This document shows positions 1 through 11,277 of a stretch of DNA of 64,000 nt, piece after piece. A program made the translations under genes and the position numbers. The notes under the pieces are model-generated. The model was not told the origin of the DNA. It made no database searches and saw only the letters and a list, made by a program, of their open reading frames with translations. This DNA is from Collybia mongolica (taxonomy: Eukaryota; Basidiomycota; Agaricomycetes; Agaricales; Clitocybaceae): the NCBI GenBank assembly GCA_013420905.1, contig JAAXNY010000006.1, forward strand, positions 3,286,001 to 3,350,000, given 5' to 3'. How positions within the stretch are numbered: the first letter of the stretch is position 1; every line of letters starts with the position of its first letter.

Positions 1-447
1 CAGCGAATTTCGTGAGACCTGCTGTGTGTGGTATAACAAGTCTATGGATTGGTTCGTGACTTCCGGTCAAGTTATATAATATATATATGCAAGAACGCCA
101 TGTACCTTACTACCGATATGCAGACTATACCTGGAATCGCGCGGATGTACGACAACGTAGTAAGCAACGACTTTATGTCGATAACGTGGAGAAAGAAAAA
201 ACATGCCTGTCGAAAAGCTAGGTAGTCAGGGCTAAGGCCAACACTACCGTACGCCAGGTCATGATGCCAGTATTAGTTCGAGACACCCCATACATCAATC
301 TTGCGCCTCACTGCTGCGTACTATCAGCCTGGTGATGTTTTTGATCCGAGATTTGTAACGGGAGACTGTAAGACCAACATGCACGCAAACTAGACTCCAG
401 CCTGGTCGACTTGCAGACAGTTCATCCCTTAGGCCCGATTTAATATC
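1..447. other. No gene recognised
   Basis: Mixed-composition sequence with a short TATATA run near 77-90. I see no long reading frame, repeat or RNA gene. It may be the 3' flank of whatever lies on the minus strand at 448-642. Confidence 0.4.
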
Positions 448-642
448 TCAAAAATTTGGGATACGGGCGTTTAATATAAGCCTCATCTTCCGGAATAGCC
501 GGGTGACCATAAAGCTATTGATCGTATGTTCCCCATCCTGAATCTGAATAAACGGCGTTTTGGTGCCATGATCAGGGAGGACTTGTGTTGGCACGATTTG
601 TGTAGCGACCTCGACACGCCGAGGCCATGGCGTGACGATCAT
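448..642 (-). CDS. Possible small protein or exon, unknown
   Basis: An open stretch of 64 codons starts at an ATG and runs away from CFD1, about 100 bp from the CFD1 start, so a shared divergent promoter would fit. The peptide is basic in its second half (RLFRKMRL). I recognise no family, and no further exon could be joined with confidence. It could equally be a chance frame. Confidence 0.25.
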   Translation of the reverse strand: MIVTPWPRRVEVATQIVPTQVLPDHGTKTPFIQIQDGEHTINSFMVTRLFRKMRLILNARIPNF

Positions 643-742
643 CACATGATAAGCAGGTGCGGTGACGCTAGCAAGTAGCGTGACATGTCTGCTAATTAGG
701 ATTCATCAGCATGGAATTTGTGGACCTGCTACCGCTTCTGCC

Positions 743-1697
743 ATGGCTTTACAAGAAAATCCAGTAACGATACGACTAAAATCTGTCAAAAATGTTATCA
801 TTGTACTATCAGGAAAGGGCGGCGTCGGGAAATCGTCTGTCTCGACACAGCTTGCACTCAACCTCTATGCCTCAACCCCAACAACAAGGGTTGGAATCCT
901 CGATGTAGATCTCACCGGTCCGTCGATACCACGCATGCTTGGAGTAGATGGACACGGCGTTCATCAAAGTAGTGACGGGTGGGTGCCCGTGTATGCCGAT
1001 GGCCCCGAAGCGAGATTGGCATGTATGAGCGTTGGATTTCTTTTAAAGAACAAAGGGGATTCTGTAGTGTGGAGAGGTCCAAAGAAGAACGGAATGATTA
1101 GGCAGTTTCTGACCGATGTGCGGTGGGGAGAACTCGATTATCTGGTGATAGACACCCCCCCAGGTCTCTGACATTTCATCGTTGGACCTGCCCATATGTT
1201 GATACCCATTTTTCAATTTAGGGACATCCGATGAGCATCTTTCTTTGCTTGAACACATGGCTCTTATGCATTCTCGCTTATCCGCCGTCATCGTCACGAC
1301 GCCGCAAGCGGTGGCCCTCATGGACGCCATGAAGTGCTTGTCGTTCACACGGGCCGTAAACCTACCCATTTTGGGGATGATAGAAAACATGAGCGGTTAT
1401 GTGTGCCCGTGCTGTGGAGAGGTCAGCAACGTATTCTCAACAGGTGGTGGGGAGGAGATGGCACGCAGAGAGGGCCTAAGGTTTCTAGGCAGTCTGCCTG
1501 TTGACACGGAACTTGTGACTCTGTTAGATGCTGCAGACATTGAACAGTCTGTAGCTGTGTCTGACGTGCAGTCATTTGGGCTTCTTCAGCGATACATGGC
1601 CACGCCTTCTGCAGAGTTGTTTAAAAACATCCGATTGCGGATGATAGAGGAGTTGAATGTGTTGAATAGAGGGGAACGTGTAGGAAGTTATGAGTAA
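743..1697 (+). CDS. cfd1: Cytosolic Fe-S cluster assembly ATPase Cfd1 (NUBP2)
   Basis: P-loop NTPase that forms the cytosolic scaffold complex with Nbp35 for building [4Fe-4S] clusters. Two exons (743-1163 and 1222-1697, intron GTCTCT...TTTAG) give 298 aa. Visible are the deviant Walker [10 protein letters not shown] near residue 22, a Walker B-like [10 protein letters not shown], and the C-terminal CPCC pair (VCPCCGE) that binds the bridging cluster. The N-terminal four-cysteine motif of Nbp35 is absent, which separates Cfd1 from its partner. I chose ATG 743. The preceding CTAATTAG looks like an acceptor, so a 5' UTR intron or a short upstream exon is possible. Confidence 0.93.
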
Positions 1698-1825
1698 AAT
1701 AGGATTGATCGTGGAGATGGGGTTCAGGGTAATCAAGTATGCTTGCCTCGTTTTTGTAATGTTCAACATTTCATTTCCAGATTAGGTAACATGGCTTGGG
1801 CACGACCTTTGTCAACGCGAACGCG

Positions 1826-1876
1826 CCTTTTTCCCTCATCTTCCTCTTCTTTCCCCCTCATGTCACCATCTCCTTA
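1826..1876 (+). promoter_or_regulatory. Pyrimidine-rich promoter tract
   Basis: A dense C/T stretch lies about 100-150 bp upstream of the ATG at 1973. CT-rich blocks are common in fungal promoters near transcription starts. No TATA box was identified; the assignment rests on composition and position only. Confidence 0.35.
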
Positions 1877-1972
1877 AGCTCCTCACGATCATCCTTGCAC
1901 GACTCCCTCTTCAACTTACAGGCCACCTCTAGTCTTCAACCTACTCATCGGACGCGACAATAAAATAAAATA

Positions 1973-3543
1973 ATGGATGATGCCCCGTATACAACCCCAG
2001 ACGAGGACCCATTTAACATTCAGCCTCTCCAACCACGACGGAGACGCTCAAGTCTGCTTAACAAATGGATCCAAGAACAGCAGAACCAATCTCCGGAATC
2101 CGATGCCCCATTGCCACCTCAAGCTCCCCACCCGACTTACATCACCCCCTACCTCGCATATCCGGACTTGACCTTGGAGCGGACCACAGCTTGTGACAAT
2201 ATCTTGACGACAGACGGCTATGACTTGGTTGAAGATGATGATATCCCACGAGATCTCGCTTCTACCCTCGACGTATGTCTATTCGTCCACTTATTTTTTT
2301 TCCAGTCAACTGTAACGAAATAAACAGCTCCCCTCTACCCCTACTACTTCTCGTTCTCGGCGTACCTCAAGACTCCTTCACACTCCATCCTCATTTCGTA
2401 GTTTTAACATCTCCTTCAAATCTGCCTCTCCCTTGGGCTCACGCCCAATCGACAGTGGCTCACCCCGGCCCTCTTCGCGACTATCTTTGTTTCCACGCAG
2501 TCCCAGACACAGCACCGATGCAACCGCGGGCAGAAGCATATCTCATCAACACAACAGATCGTCCAGTTTCTCCACGCTTAGTCTCACCGGTAAAAGTGTC
2601 ATTTCCACTGAGATTCTTAGGCCGGGGGGTTCCTCCAGGTGGAGGCCGAGTGTATTGGGACACTTTTCTTCATCAACGACATCTCAGTTTTCAATAACAC
2701 CTTCCGATACGGCTTATACCCCATCCCGGCCAAGTGTATCTTCGGGTGACACGTACGCTAGTGCAACAACCACAGACTACGACCTTCCTACAACACCTCC
2801 TAAACTGAACTTTATGGACTCGTTACGTTCCAGAAGCCAGTCGCAAGGAAGTGTTTCCAAAGCCGGAACCGGAATCGGTTCGTCCAGCTCGGTGTGGATA
2901 CAGAACGGAGATACTCTTCACTCGGGTACACATGGACGTTCAATGTCGGCTTCGCAAATTGCATCATCGTCTGCATCTACCCTCGCTTATAGGGTCAATT
3001 CGAAACGAATACCCCTTGGTCAGAAGCCTGGGTCGAGGCTGGCCAATTCTAATATCGAGTATGGCGAAGAAGAGGATGACAACAATGACATTATCAAACC
3101 TCTTAAATATGATCTCACTCGCCCGCATATTGCCTACTCGTCTGGGGGAACACTCCCTCGTGTTAACTTCGCGACGCTCACCTCACGCCAAAAAAAGAAG
3201 AAGAAACTTGTTGTCATGGGTGTCGCCCACGAAGACGAACGAAAGTTTGCAGGTGTCAAACGTTGGTGTGAGGTATGTATGAATCTTGTACGATCGCAAC
3301 ATGGTCTGATATCTTCAATGTTTGTAGAGCTTTGGTGAGGTCAGTCAAATTACGCGAATGCCTAATGGAGATCTGCATGTGCACTTTCGTCTTTCCGAAG
3401 TCGCTGATACTGTGTGTCATATCTGAGCTCTGACCATCACACAAATAACTCACGCACCACAGGTATGCCGATTACGCGCCAAAGTATACATAGCGGGCGT
3501 AGGCAGCGTCCAACTTTCGTGGTATACTGGCGATAAACGATAA
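1973..3543 (+). CDS. Ser/Pro-rich protein with C-terminal RRM-like domain
   Basis: Four exons (1973-2272, 2328-3272, 3328-3411, 3463-3543) join in phase to 469 aa. Most of the protein is low-complexity and Ser/Thr/Pro/Arg-rich, with RRRRSS near the start, so probably disordered. The last ~95 residues, from KKKKLVVMGV through GEVSQITRM and LHVHFRLSE to VGSVQLSWY, have the beta-alpha-beta pattern of an RNA-recognition motif, so RNA binding is likely. The family name is not recognised. The polylysine run before the RRM could act as a nuclear signal. Confidence 0.72.
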
Positions 3544-4170
3544 CGCTACATGCTGTTACCTCCCTTTCTTGTCCTCAAGGTATGCGAATTCGGACCTCAT
3601 AAACAAACCATCTAACTTTTTGCAGTGTAACCTGTATCACGATTCACTCACGCCTACCTACAACCTTTCCGACCTAATTAATCTGCTGTGGTCATAAACC
3701 GATCCTCTTCATACCCATATATGCTGTTACATGACCTTGCGACCGAAACGAAATTATGCCGTAAGTTGTGCTGTCCTAGTGCACTTATACAAGTCGTTTC
3801 TCAAGTTCTTCGCAGAAACTTATGTCAACCGTCACTATACTCCTACCTGCACAATACATCACATCACGCCATATTATATCCATTCCGACTGGCTTTCGTG
3901 CTCCCCAGCGCTCAGTACCTTTCACCCAGTCTAATCCAAATTGCATTTCACGTTACAAGTTTACCTACACTTCTCATACCCGACACTGTATCTTTTGCGG
4001 ACCACACAAAAACTCCCTCCCCTCTTTAAAAATTTTACACTCCTCATCGGTGCTGTACATTGACTCGCCATAGAATTTGTTTGAACTTAGTTGTACGTGC
4101 ATTGTCACACTTGCAAGTTGCTGGCTATCCTTTGTGCGACCGATCAATGATGCTATCAGGTATTTTCGGT
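3544..4170. other. 3' flank, no gene recognised
   Basis: Downstream of the RRM gene, sequences at about 3590-3625 (GTATGC...TTTTTGCAG) resemble a spliced 3' UTR intron. The open frames here are low-complexity, and none shows a recognisable domain. Confidence 0.35.
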
Positions 4171-4257
4171 TTCGCCTTTGATTAGGGAGCTTGCTCCCCC
4201 TTTGTACAGTGTGGTCCCAGAATTCTTAACGGCACGTGATAGCACTTGTTGTGGATC

Positions 4258-4489
4258 TGTTTGGTTTTCGTTACCCCGTGAGAAATTTCCTCCACAGCCA
4301 GAAGAAATGAAAGAAGGCAAACCTATCATATTGGTAAATATGTCAAATTATAATATATATTCAAATGTAACTCTTGTCCCATTGTTAAGCTTCTCAAACT
4401 TCTGGAGCAGGTCCATCAAGGCTACGTTTTTCCTTCTGATCTCCAACAAGAGGCTCCAATGCAGGTAAATATATATCACTTTTAAAAAA
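4258..4489 (+). pseudogene. 5' part of an AT-rich gene split by the copia insertion
   Basis: Protein-like exons with good splice signals are visible: one ends at 4333 (EEMKEGKPIIL then GTAAAT), and a 75-nt exon covers 4390-4464 (starts LLKLLEQVHQ, ends APMQ, then GTAAAT). The next intron contains the copia element, and exon-like sequence resumes at 10652. The start codon was not found. Function unknown. AT-rich composition and decay suggest an old mobile-element gene, but that is inference. Confidence 0.4.
4485..4489. repeat. Copia target-site duplication, left copy
   Basis: AAAAA directly abuts the left LTR. The same five bases follow the right LTR at 10433-10437. Five bp is the usual Ty1/copia duplication length, although poly-A makes a chance match easier. 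Confidence 0.75.
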
Positions 4490-4618
4490 TGTTGAAATCT
4501 AGATATGATACTCTCAGTCACGTATAGTGGAACGACTGAGGTTAGAACAACATCTGTTGGGGGAATATGGGATGTGTGTTATGTAAGGTTGTACGGATTA
4601 CGTGGTGGCATTCTGACA
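4490..4618 (-). repeat. Copia 3' LTR
   Basis: 129 bp, TG...CA bounded, matching 10304-10432 except at two bases. In element orientation this is the 3' LTR. Confidence 0.95.
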
Positions 4619-4630
4619 CTCCTCCTCACC
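4619..4630 (-). promoter_or_regulatory. Polypurine tract
   Basis: Read on the minus strand, GGTGAGGAGGAG lies directly against the 3' LTR, the position expected for the plus-strand DNA synthesis primer. Confidence 0.7.
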
Positions 4631-7600
4631 ACGAGAAGAGGTGTCATAGGCTAGAGAACTCCTCCTTGCACGGACAACCTATCGAAGGCCCATAAGAGCC
4701 CGGAATCTTAGGAAAGTGGGACGGAGAAGAGGTTTAATGAAAGCATCGGCGAGATTGTTGTGTGACAGCACATGTACAATCAAGACAGTGTTGTCTTCAA
4801 CGCGTTCACGGATAAAGTGGTAACATACGTCAATGTGTTTGCTGTGAGCATGGTTTGTTGGATCATTAGCTAAAACAATGGCACCATTATTGTCACAGTG
4901 GAGTGGGGTCGGTAATGAGCCCAAGAGACTGATCTCCTGGAGAAGTTGTCGAAGCCAAAGGCTTTCATGGCAAGTTTCACTGACGGCAATGTATTCCACT
5001 TCTGTAGAGGAAATGGAGACAGTCTTCTGCTTGCGTGCACACCAAGAGAACAGTGCCCCTCCAAGAGAGAAGCAGTATCCCATGCTGGATCGACATGTAT
5101 CTGGACAGTTGCCATGTGACGAGTCCGAGAAACCGACAAGGGCAATGTTGGGGTTACCCCCTAGTACAAGGGACAGCTCATGAGAGCCCTTTAGATAACA
5201 AACGACCCAAATTGCAGCAGTCCAGTGGGAGCGGCAATAACAATCAAGGAACTGAGTGAGTTTGGAGATGGCATAGGCAATGTCAGGCCGAGATCTGATT
5301 GCCAGATACATAAGGGATCCCACCAAGGAATGATAGGGCAATGATGCAAGATCTGTCTGCATTTCAGGAGACAGAACTTCATTAGGGGGAGGGCGGCGAA
5401 GCTTGGCATTTTCATCCATGGGGGTGCTGACAGGATCGGCGTCAGACTGACCGAATTGCGCAACAATGCGGTTGATGAGAGCAGTCTGTGAAAGCGAGAC
5501 AGTACAATTCACGCGATCTCTTGCAATGGCAATACCGACACAAAATGTTGCTTCGCCGAGGTCAGATATTGCCCATAGAGTGCGGAGCTGTTGTTTGAAT
5601 AAGTTGATTTCAGCCGCAGAGCTCCCGGCAACCAAGAAATCGTCAACGTGTACAGCTGCCAGAATGATGTTCTCACCACATGTGCGATAGAACAGGCAAG
5701 GGTCGCTCGTTAGACGTTTGAAGCCCCATGATAACATGGCTTTGTTCATCGTCTTGTTCCAGATGCGACCACTTTGTTTCATACCATAAAGGCCTTGTTG
5801 TAGCTCCCATACCCAGTCCTCCCTGCCAGGTTTGGGGAACCCCTCAGGTTGTTCCATCCATTGGGCTTCATCAGCAGTCAGAAGGCTGTACAGGAACGCC
5901 ATCTTGATGTCAACTTGATGTACATCCCAGTTCATGGAGGCAGCGATGTGGAGGAGAATGCAAATTGACTCCATTCGCGCAGTAGGGGAAGTGGTTTCTT
6001 GATAATCCTGACCGAAGACTTGCAGGAATCCTTTTACACAGAGCCGTGCTTTGAATTGGACAGGCTCGGAGTTTTCGTTCCATTTCAAACGGAAGACCCA
6101 TTTGTTCTTCAAGATTTTTCAGCCAGCAGGAACAGATGTCCTTGGGACAAGCTTGTACACACCCATTTCCTGTAGCCCGGTAAGTTCTTCATGGATGCCT
6201 TTTAACCAAAATTCATGGTCAGCTGAGCCAAGTGCATCATTGAGAGTGGATGGATTGTCAGGGGTGTTATCAGGAGAGAACGACGTAGCAAAAACTTCCT
6301 GAAGTAAAGCAATTTCATCTTCTGAAGCAAACGGAAGTTGAGACAAGAGCAATGGTCCGGCAGGAGGTATGCCTCCGTCATGGAAGTTGGGCAGCTCCTC
6401 CTGAAGTGTGGCACAGAGTTCAAGGACCTGACGATGACGATCGTCTTTCGCGAGGGTATGCTCTTCTTTAAGCCGACGAGCACTTGCACGTGAATCCTCG
6501 GAGGCACGAGAAAAACGGTCGGTGAAGGGAACACCAAGAGCAGTAGCACGACGCTCACTAGGAGCAGGGGTACGAGCGGACCGGCGCTGTGCGGGTACAG
6601 GGGAGCGTGGCTGATGCATGTTGGAGCCATGGCTTGGAGCAGACTCAGCAGAGGAGGGTGGAACATCCGGCGCGCTGATGGGTTCAACTGGCATCAGGAT
6701 TGGGGACAGGGGAGCGGATGCATCGTAAGGTGTCGAGGCAGGTGCACTATCATCAAGCTCCTCCTCAATGGTGACACTCGGGACTCTTGCAGGAGCAGGG
6801 AGGCCATGAACAACACACCCCAGGAATAAAGGCTGAGAAATATCATCCTTATGCTCAATAAATTTAATGTGGAATGATTCTACAATCTTCCGTGATGCTT
6901 GATGGTAGCAGCAGTAGGCTTTGGCATTGGTAGAGTAGCCAACAAGTATACATTCATAAGAACATGGTGAGATCTTCAGGTTGGTGGTCTGCACTAGGAC
7001 AAAAGCACGTGAGCCGATTTCTCGCAGGTGGCTTAAGTCAGGTTTAACACCAAACCAGGCTTCATAAGGTGTCATTCCAATTGATCGAGAGGGTGTACGT
7101 GCGGATAGATAGCCAGATGTCCGGCAAAACTCATCCCAACGGTTTGGTGGGAGGCCTGTCTGTATGCGCATAGCACGTGCTTTGTTCATGATTGTGAGAT
7201 GCATGTGTTCAACACGGCCAATGTGGGATGAGGTGTAAGGTGCAGTGTATTGGTGATTGTACCCATGTGAATCACACCAAGCAGACATCTTGCCAGATTT
7301 TAGCTCACCATTATCGGTGCGGATGATGCCAATTTTCTCCTTCAACTCAGATTCAGCCCGAAGGGCCCAAGCTTTGAGGGTGGATAACGCGTCAGATTTG
7401 TGTTTAAGTAAAAAGGTCCAGGGAAAACTCGTGTGATCATCAACCACATTCATGACATATTGATTACCTGTAGCAGAGACTACAGCCTCCGGCCCTGTGA
7501 GATCAACCCATACTACTCCAAGTTTACGCTTTGCATGCTCCCCAGACCGCACCTTCAGGATAGGGTTTTTCACCTGCTTCCCAAGGATGCAATGATCACA

Positions 7601-8626
7601 TTTAGGAGGTGACATGGAGAGGTCAACAGGCATACCTAAAGCCATCCCCTTCGTTGCCATGTCATATATTGACTGGTTATTTGTGTGACCAAGGCGGCGA
7701 TGCCAGGTGTTGAGTGTCAGTGTTTGCAAGTGACCGACATATGCATGTTCAACAGCAAGTTTCGAACAGTTCAGCTTGTAAAGGTTCTTGGCGGGCAATT
7801 GTGAACCAGAGGCAATAAAAGACCCGGAGACTTTACGCAGGAAGACATTCAGGGAGTCGAAAGACACAACACAGCGCAAGGAGTCTGTGAGGCATGCAAT
7901 GGAGAGTAGGCGAACAGTTGAGGAAGGGATGAATAACACATTGTCCAGAGTAATGGTCGTACCCTTGGCAATAACAAGCCTGATGGAACCTATGCCAACA
8001 GCGGTGATAGAAGAACCACCGACACCTTTGACAGAACAATTTGATATGGGGTAAAGCGAAATGAAGTCGGAACAATCGGGCGATATATGTGTGGTACATG
8101 CGCTGTCAAGAAGGAAAGGCGAGGAGTCCAAGGAAATCTCTGTACGGTGAGTTGATGAAGTAGTGGGGGCTACACTGACTGCTGCAAGATCGATAACATC
8201 CCGATGATTCACATTCCAGTTAACGGAAGCTTTCAGCTCATCTTGAAGTGCCAGCCAAGCATACTCAAAAACATCTGCAGTGGACATGGAGTCCGCGACA
8301 GTAGGATGCAATGAGGATACATCATCAGTGGCTAAGGCAGAGAAATGAGCATCGCTGGGGGGAACAGGAGCATCGGCCACAGTGCCAGGTGTCGAGGACA
8401 AGAAATATGCATGGCCAGTGGCGTTATCAACAATAAAGGCTTGATTAGAGTGGTCACGAAGAATAGTAGGACTAGACGTCGGTTTTGGCTTGGTGGCATG
8501 CTGAACACTCAGCCTGTTCTGCGGTTCGGATCTTCCTGCCTTGTTGGCATTCTCATTATGTCATTTTGACAGTCAAGCGGCCTGGGCTTCATCCACTGAT
8601 TTGCCAGCCATCCCACCTCCGACATG

Positions 8627-8641
8627 GATGCAATACTCAAT
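8627..8641. repeat. LINE target-site duplication, left copy
   Basis: GATGCAATACTCAAT is repeated exactly at 9336-9350 on either side of the LINE fragment. It is gag sequence (knuckle residues IEYCI on the minus strand). Confidence 0.95.
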
Positions 8642-9335
8642 GGCTCCAATTTCCTGACGCTCTATGCGAAAAAGGACACCCCGCTCACTCCGACCCATGT
8701 AAACAATGGGCCGTGGATGCGCAAGACTGGTCACAGCCATGCTCTGACTGCCCACTTGGTGCGATGCATCACCGGACATGCTCCAATTGGGGCATTCTGA
8801 TCGCGATTCTTCAAGGAAGAATCTGTCTCCTGTAGGTGCGGTGCTCCCTTGGAAACCGTACAACACATCCTATTTGACTGTCCATGACACGGACGGGAAG
8901 ACAAGCCCAGCTGCCAGCTGCGCTATGCGTGGCTGGTTGAATTCCTCTCGGTGAACGAAAGTGCTTTCGCGTTCGATGTTCCCTAGTCCTAAACAGGCTA
9001 GGGGCAGTACTCAGTGTTCTAAGTGATGGCTATAGGGTGCTCCCTGCCTGAACATGCGAACCTGGATAATCGGTGGACTTGAAGCCACCACCTGCTGCGG
9101 AGTGCCGCAGCAGGGGGCCCACCCCCTGGCGTAGATTGGCCCTTCCGGCCTGTGTACAACGAGCTCTGGCTCCATTCGCTAGTCCGACCCCGGTCGGGCG
9201 AGCACCCTAGCCCTGCAGCGCTTTGTCTCCTCCCCCCTCTCCCCCCTTTCCCAATTACTACTTGTAGTGACCAGCACATGTATTATGTACAGTTGGTATA
9301 TAAAATGTTGAACAAAAAAAAAAAAAAAAAAAAAA
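8642..9335 (+). mobile_element. 5'-truncated LINE nested in copia gag
   Basis: A 694-bp fragment whose sequence closely matches 35648-36336, the last part of the large LINE. It holds the end of ORF2 (zinc-binding motif CRCGAPLETVQHILFDCP) and the 3' UTR ending GTATATAAAATGTTGAAC, then a ~22-nt poly(A). Perfect 15-bp target duplications flank it. This is classic target-primed reverse transcription with 5' truncation. It keeps CGA where the large copy has TGA at one codon. Confidence 0.96.
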
Positions 9336-9350
9336 GATGCAATACTCAAT
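9336..9350. repeat. LINE target-site duplication, right copy
   Basis: Exact second copy of the 15-bp duplication, starting right after the poly(A). Confidence 0.95.
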
Positions 9351-10290
9351 CTTGTGTCCAGACCACTTGCAGTTGGTGCAAATCGATGAGCTACGACGCG
9401 AGCCAGAGCTACGAGCTATAAGGGCCTCAGGAGGTACAATGACGGACTTAGCGGCATTGGCGGCAATAATTTGCTGTTCGGTATCCAGACGAGCGATGAT
9501 ATTACTGGGACCGAAAGGATTCATGGAAGAAGAGGTAGCGAGGCCATTTGCGACAGCGTCACGGATGCCACGTAGTTTGGTTGGAGATAGTGCAAGGAGC
9601 ATGAGGATGCATAAGAATTTCTCGGCAGTAGGTGCACCCATATCCCAAATGCAACGGTTTAGGTCACAAAGCTTCGTTGTTGTTTCGGAGAAAGGTGTAG
9701 CCAGGGAGTAGCAAATTTGAAGCGCTTCCTGGATCAAGGTGACTTGGGAGATAGGACCCTGCAATTCGTGACGGCCCTTAAGAGTAGTCCACATAGAAAT
9801 GGCAGATGGGCACTTTTTGATGAATTCGAGTTCAGGTGTCACGCATTTTGTGTAGATATATGCGCGAACGGCAGTGTTGTTGATGGAGTAATTTGTGTGC
9901 GCACGCGGTTCCAAAGCAGGGTCTGGCTCATATGCTGTGCCGTCAAGGTGGCGGTCGAGTCCCGAAGATAACTGGAGAACGTGCAGAATGCGGTTGCTCC
10001 AAGGGTGCCAGTTGTCGGCAATTTTGTCCAAAACGGGCTCGGTGCCCCAATAACCTTCCTTTATAGATATGAGTGACACAGAAGGATGAGACAAATCGGA
10101 TTGTAAAGGTGTGATAGTAACACCGGGTTGCGCAGGAGAGGTGGAGGCCACATAAGAGCTCAAAGCCACTGGAGTAGACATTGGAGTTGATTGAGTAGAC
10201 ATCGTATCGCAGCGCGAATCACGAGTTCACAAGAGATGTGTGGGAGAAGTCCACTAGGCGGGGTAGTTATTGAAGAGAATAGAGACCAAC

Positions 10291-10303
10291 GGGGCCCATA
10301 ACC
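10291..10303 (-). promoter_or_regulatory. Copia primer-binding site (half-tRNA iMet type)
   Basis: Minus-strand GGTTATGGGCCCC directly follows the 5' LTR. It matches the primer site of Drosophila copia (GGTTATGGGCCC...), which pairs with the anticodon region of initiator tRNA-Met, so a cleaved half-tRNA would prime. Most LTR elements instead use the tRNA 3' end. Confidence 0.8.
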
Positions 10304-10432
10304 TGTTGAAATCTAGATATGATACTCTCAGTCGCGTATAGTGGAACGACTGAGGTTAGAACAACATCTGTTGGGGGAATATGGGATGTGTGTTACGTAA
10401 GGTTGTACGGATTACGTGGTGGCATTCTGACA
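10304..10432 (-). repeat. Copia 5' LTR
   Basis: 129 bp; in element orientation this is the upstream LTR. It has CG at the two sites where the other LTR has TG or CA. Confidence 0.95.
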
Positions 10433-11129
10433 AAAAATAGACTGAATGTCCAAAGGAACTGTTGAACTTAGCAGCAAGAGAATGAAAAGAGCGAGAATAA
10501 TAAATTGAATGAGATATCGAAATAGTGTACAAAATGACTCATATAAATACATAAATAAAATAACTCCTATGTGAGTCTGTTATAAAAACAAATGCAAAAC
10601 TAAAATGTCCATGTGGTATGATTAATCTGCCAGATCACCCTATTCCAACAGGAACAGACACAATTTAATGGTACTGGATTAACTTGGCCAGATGTGCCAC
10701 ATATATTGGCTAACACAGGTGATATAAATATGCAGATTCACTTTCCACCTGCAAGATGTATGTAAATTATAAATCAATTTGTACCTTACCTTTTCTCTAA
10801 AATGAATTATATTACAGCTCCACAATCACCTCAAGTAAATAATCAAAGACTGTATTCTAGTCAGACACATTCCACACCTGCTACCAGAGAGCAAAATAGC
10901 AAATGTCCAAGAATTTCATGTGTACCCTTTCAAATTTACACTCAATAAATAATTCTGTGGATCAACCTGACAATGAATTCCACCCTTTACAAACTCATTT
11001 GTTTTTAAAGAGAGATTGCAGCCCTTGACAATTGTATGGAAAATACTTTTAGTGAGAGGCAAACTGCTTTAGTTGAAGAGCATAGACCTACTATTTCTGC
11101 TCAGACTAATATTTCAGATCCTCTCTCTG

Positions 11130-11277
11130 CTGTGCCAGATGCTGTACTTGCTGTTCCAGATCCTATACCTGCTGTGCCAGATCCTATATCCACTGTTCCA
11201 GGTCCTATACCTCCTGTTCCAGATTCTATACCTGCTATGCCAGATTCTATGCCTACTGTTCCAGATCCTATACTTGC
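11130..11277 (+). repeat. 21-bp coding tandem repeat (VPDPIPA)
   Basis: About seven imperfect copies of a 21-nt unit, consensus GTTCCAGATCCTATACCTGCT, encode the heptad V-P-D-P-I-P-A. Changes between units are mostly silent or conservative. Confidence 0.85.

Larger units (their letters stand above)
4679..10202 (-). pseudogene. Copia gag-pol, one frame with stops and a LINE insertion
   Basis: Gag starts at 10202 and ends in a zinc knuckle, CTNCKWSGHKIEYC (CX2CX4HX4C), where the LINE is inserted. Past the insertion the same frame continues through protease (LDSACTTHIS), pre-integrase (HRRLGHTN, CDHCILGK), integrase (WVDLTG, RTDNGE, GRVEH), RT (VDIKMAFL, HVDDFL) and RNase H (SDSSHG, STEVEY, CDNNGAI), ending at 4679. 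Three TGA codons break it: two near 8561-8575 between knuckle and protease, and one at 6119-6121 between integrase and RT. The RT box reads HVDD where YVDD is usual. Without these changes it would be a single gag-pol frame, as in many fungal copia elements. Confidence 0.93.
4490..10432 (-). mobile_element. Ty1/copia LTR retrotransposon, defective
   Basis: Two 129-bp LTRs that begin TG and end CA, a 5-bp target duplication, a primer site, a purine tract and a copia-order gag-protease-integrase-RT-RNase H frame define a full element of 5,943 bp. About 709 bp of that is a nested LINE copy plus its duplicated target. The LTRs differ at two positions, both CG versus TG/CA, so the insertion is fairly young. 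Coding capacity is lost through in-frame TGA codons and the LINE. The element sits in an intron of the AT-rich broken gene. Confidence 0.95.
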
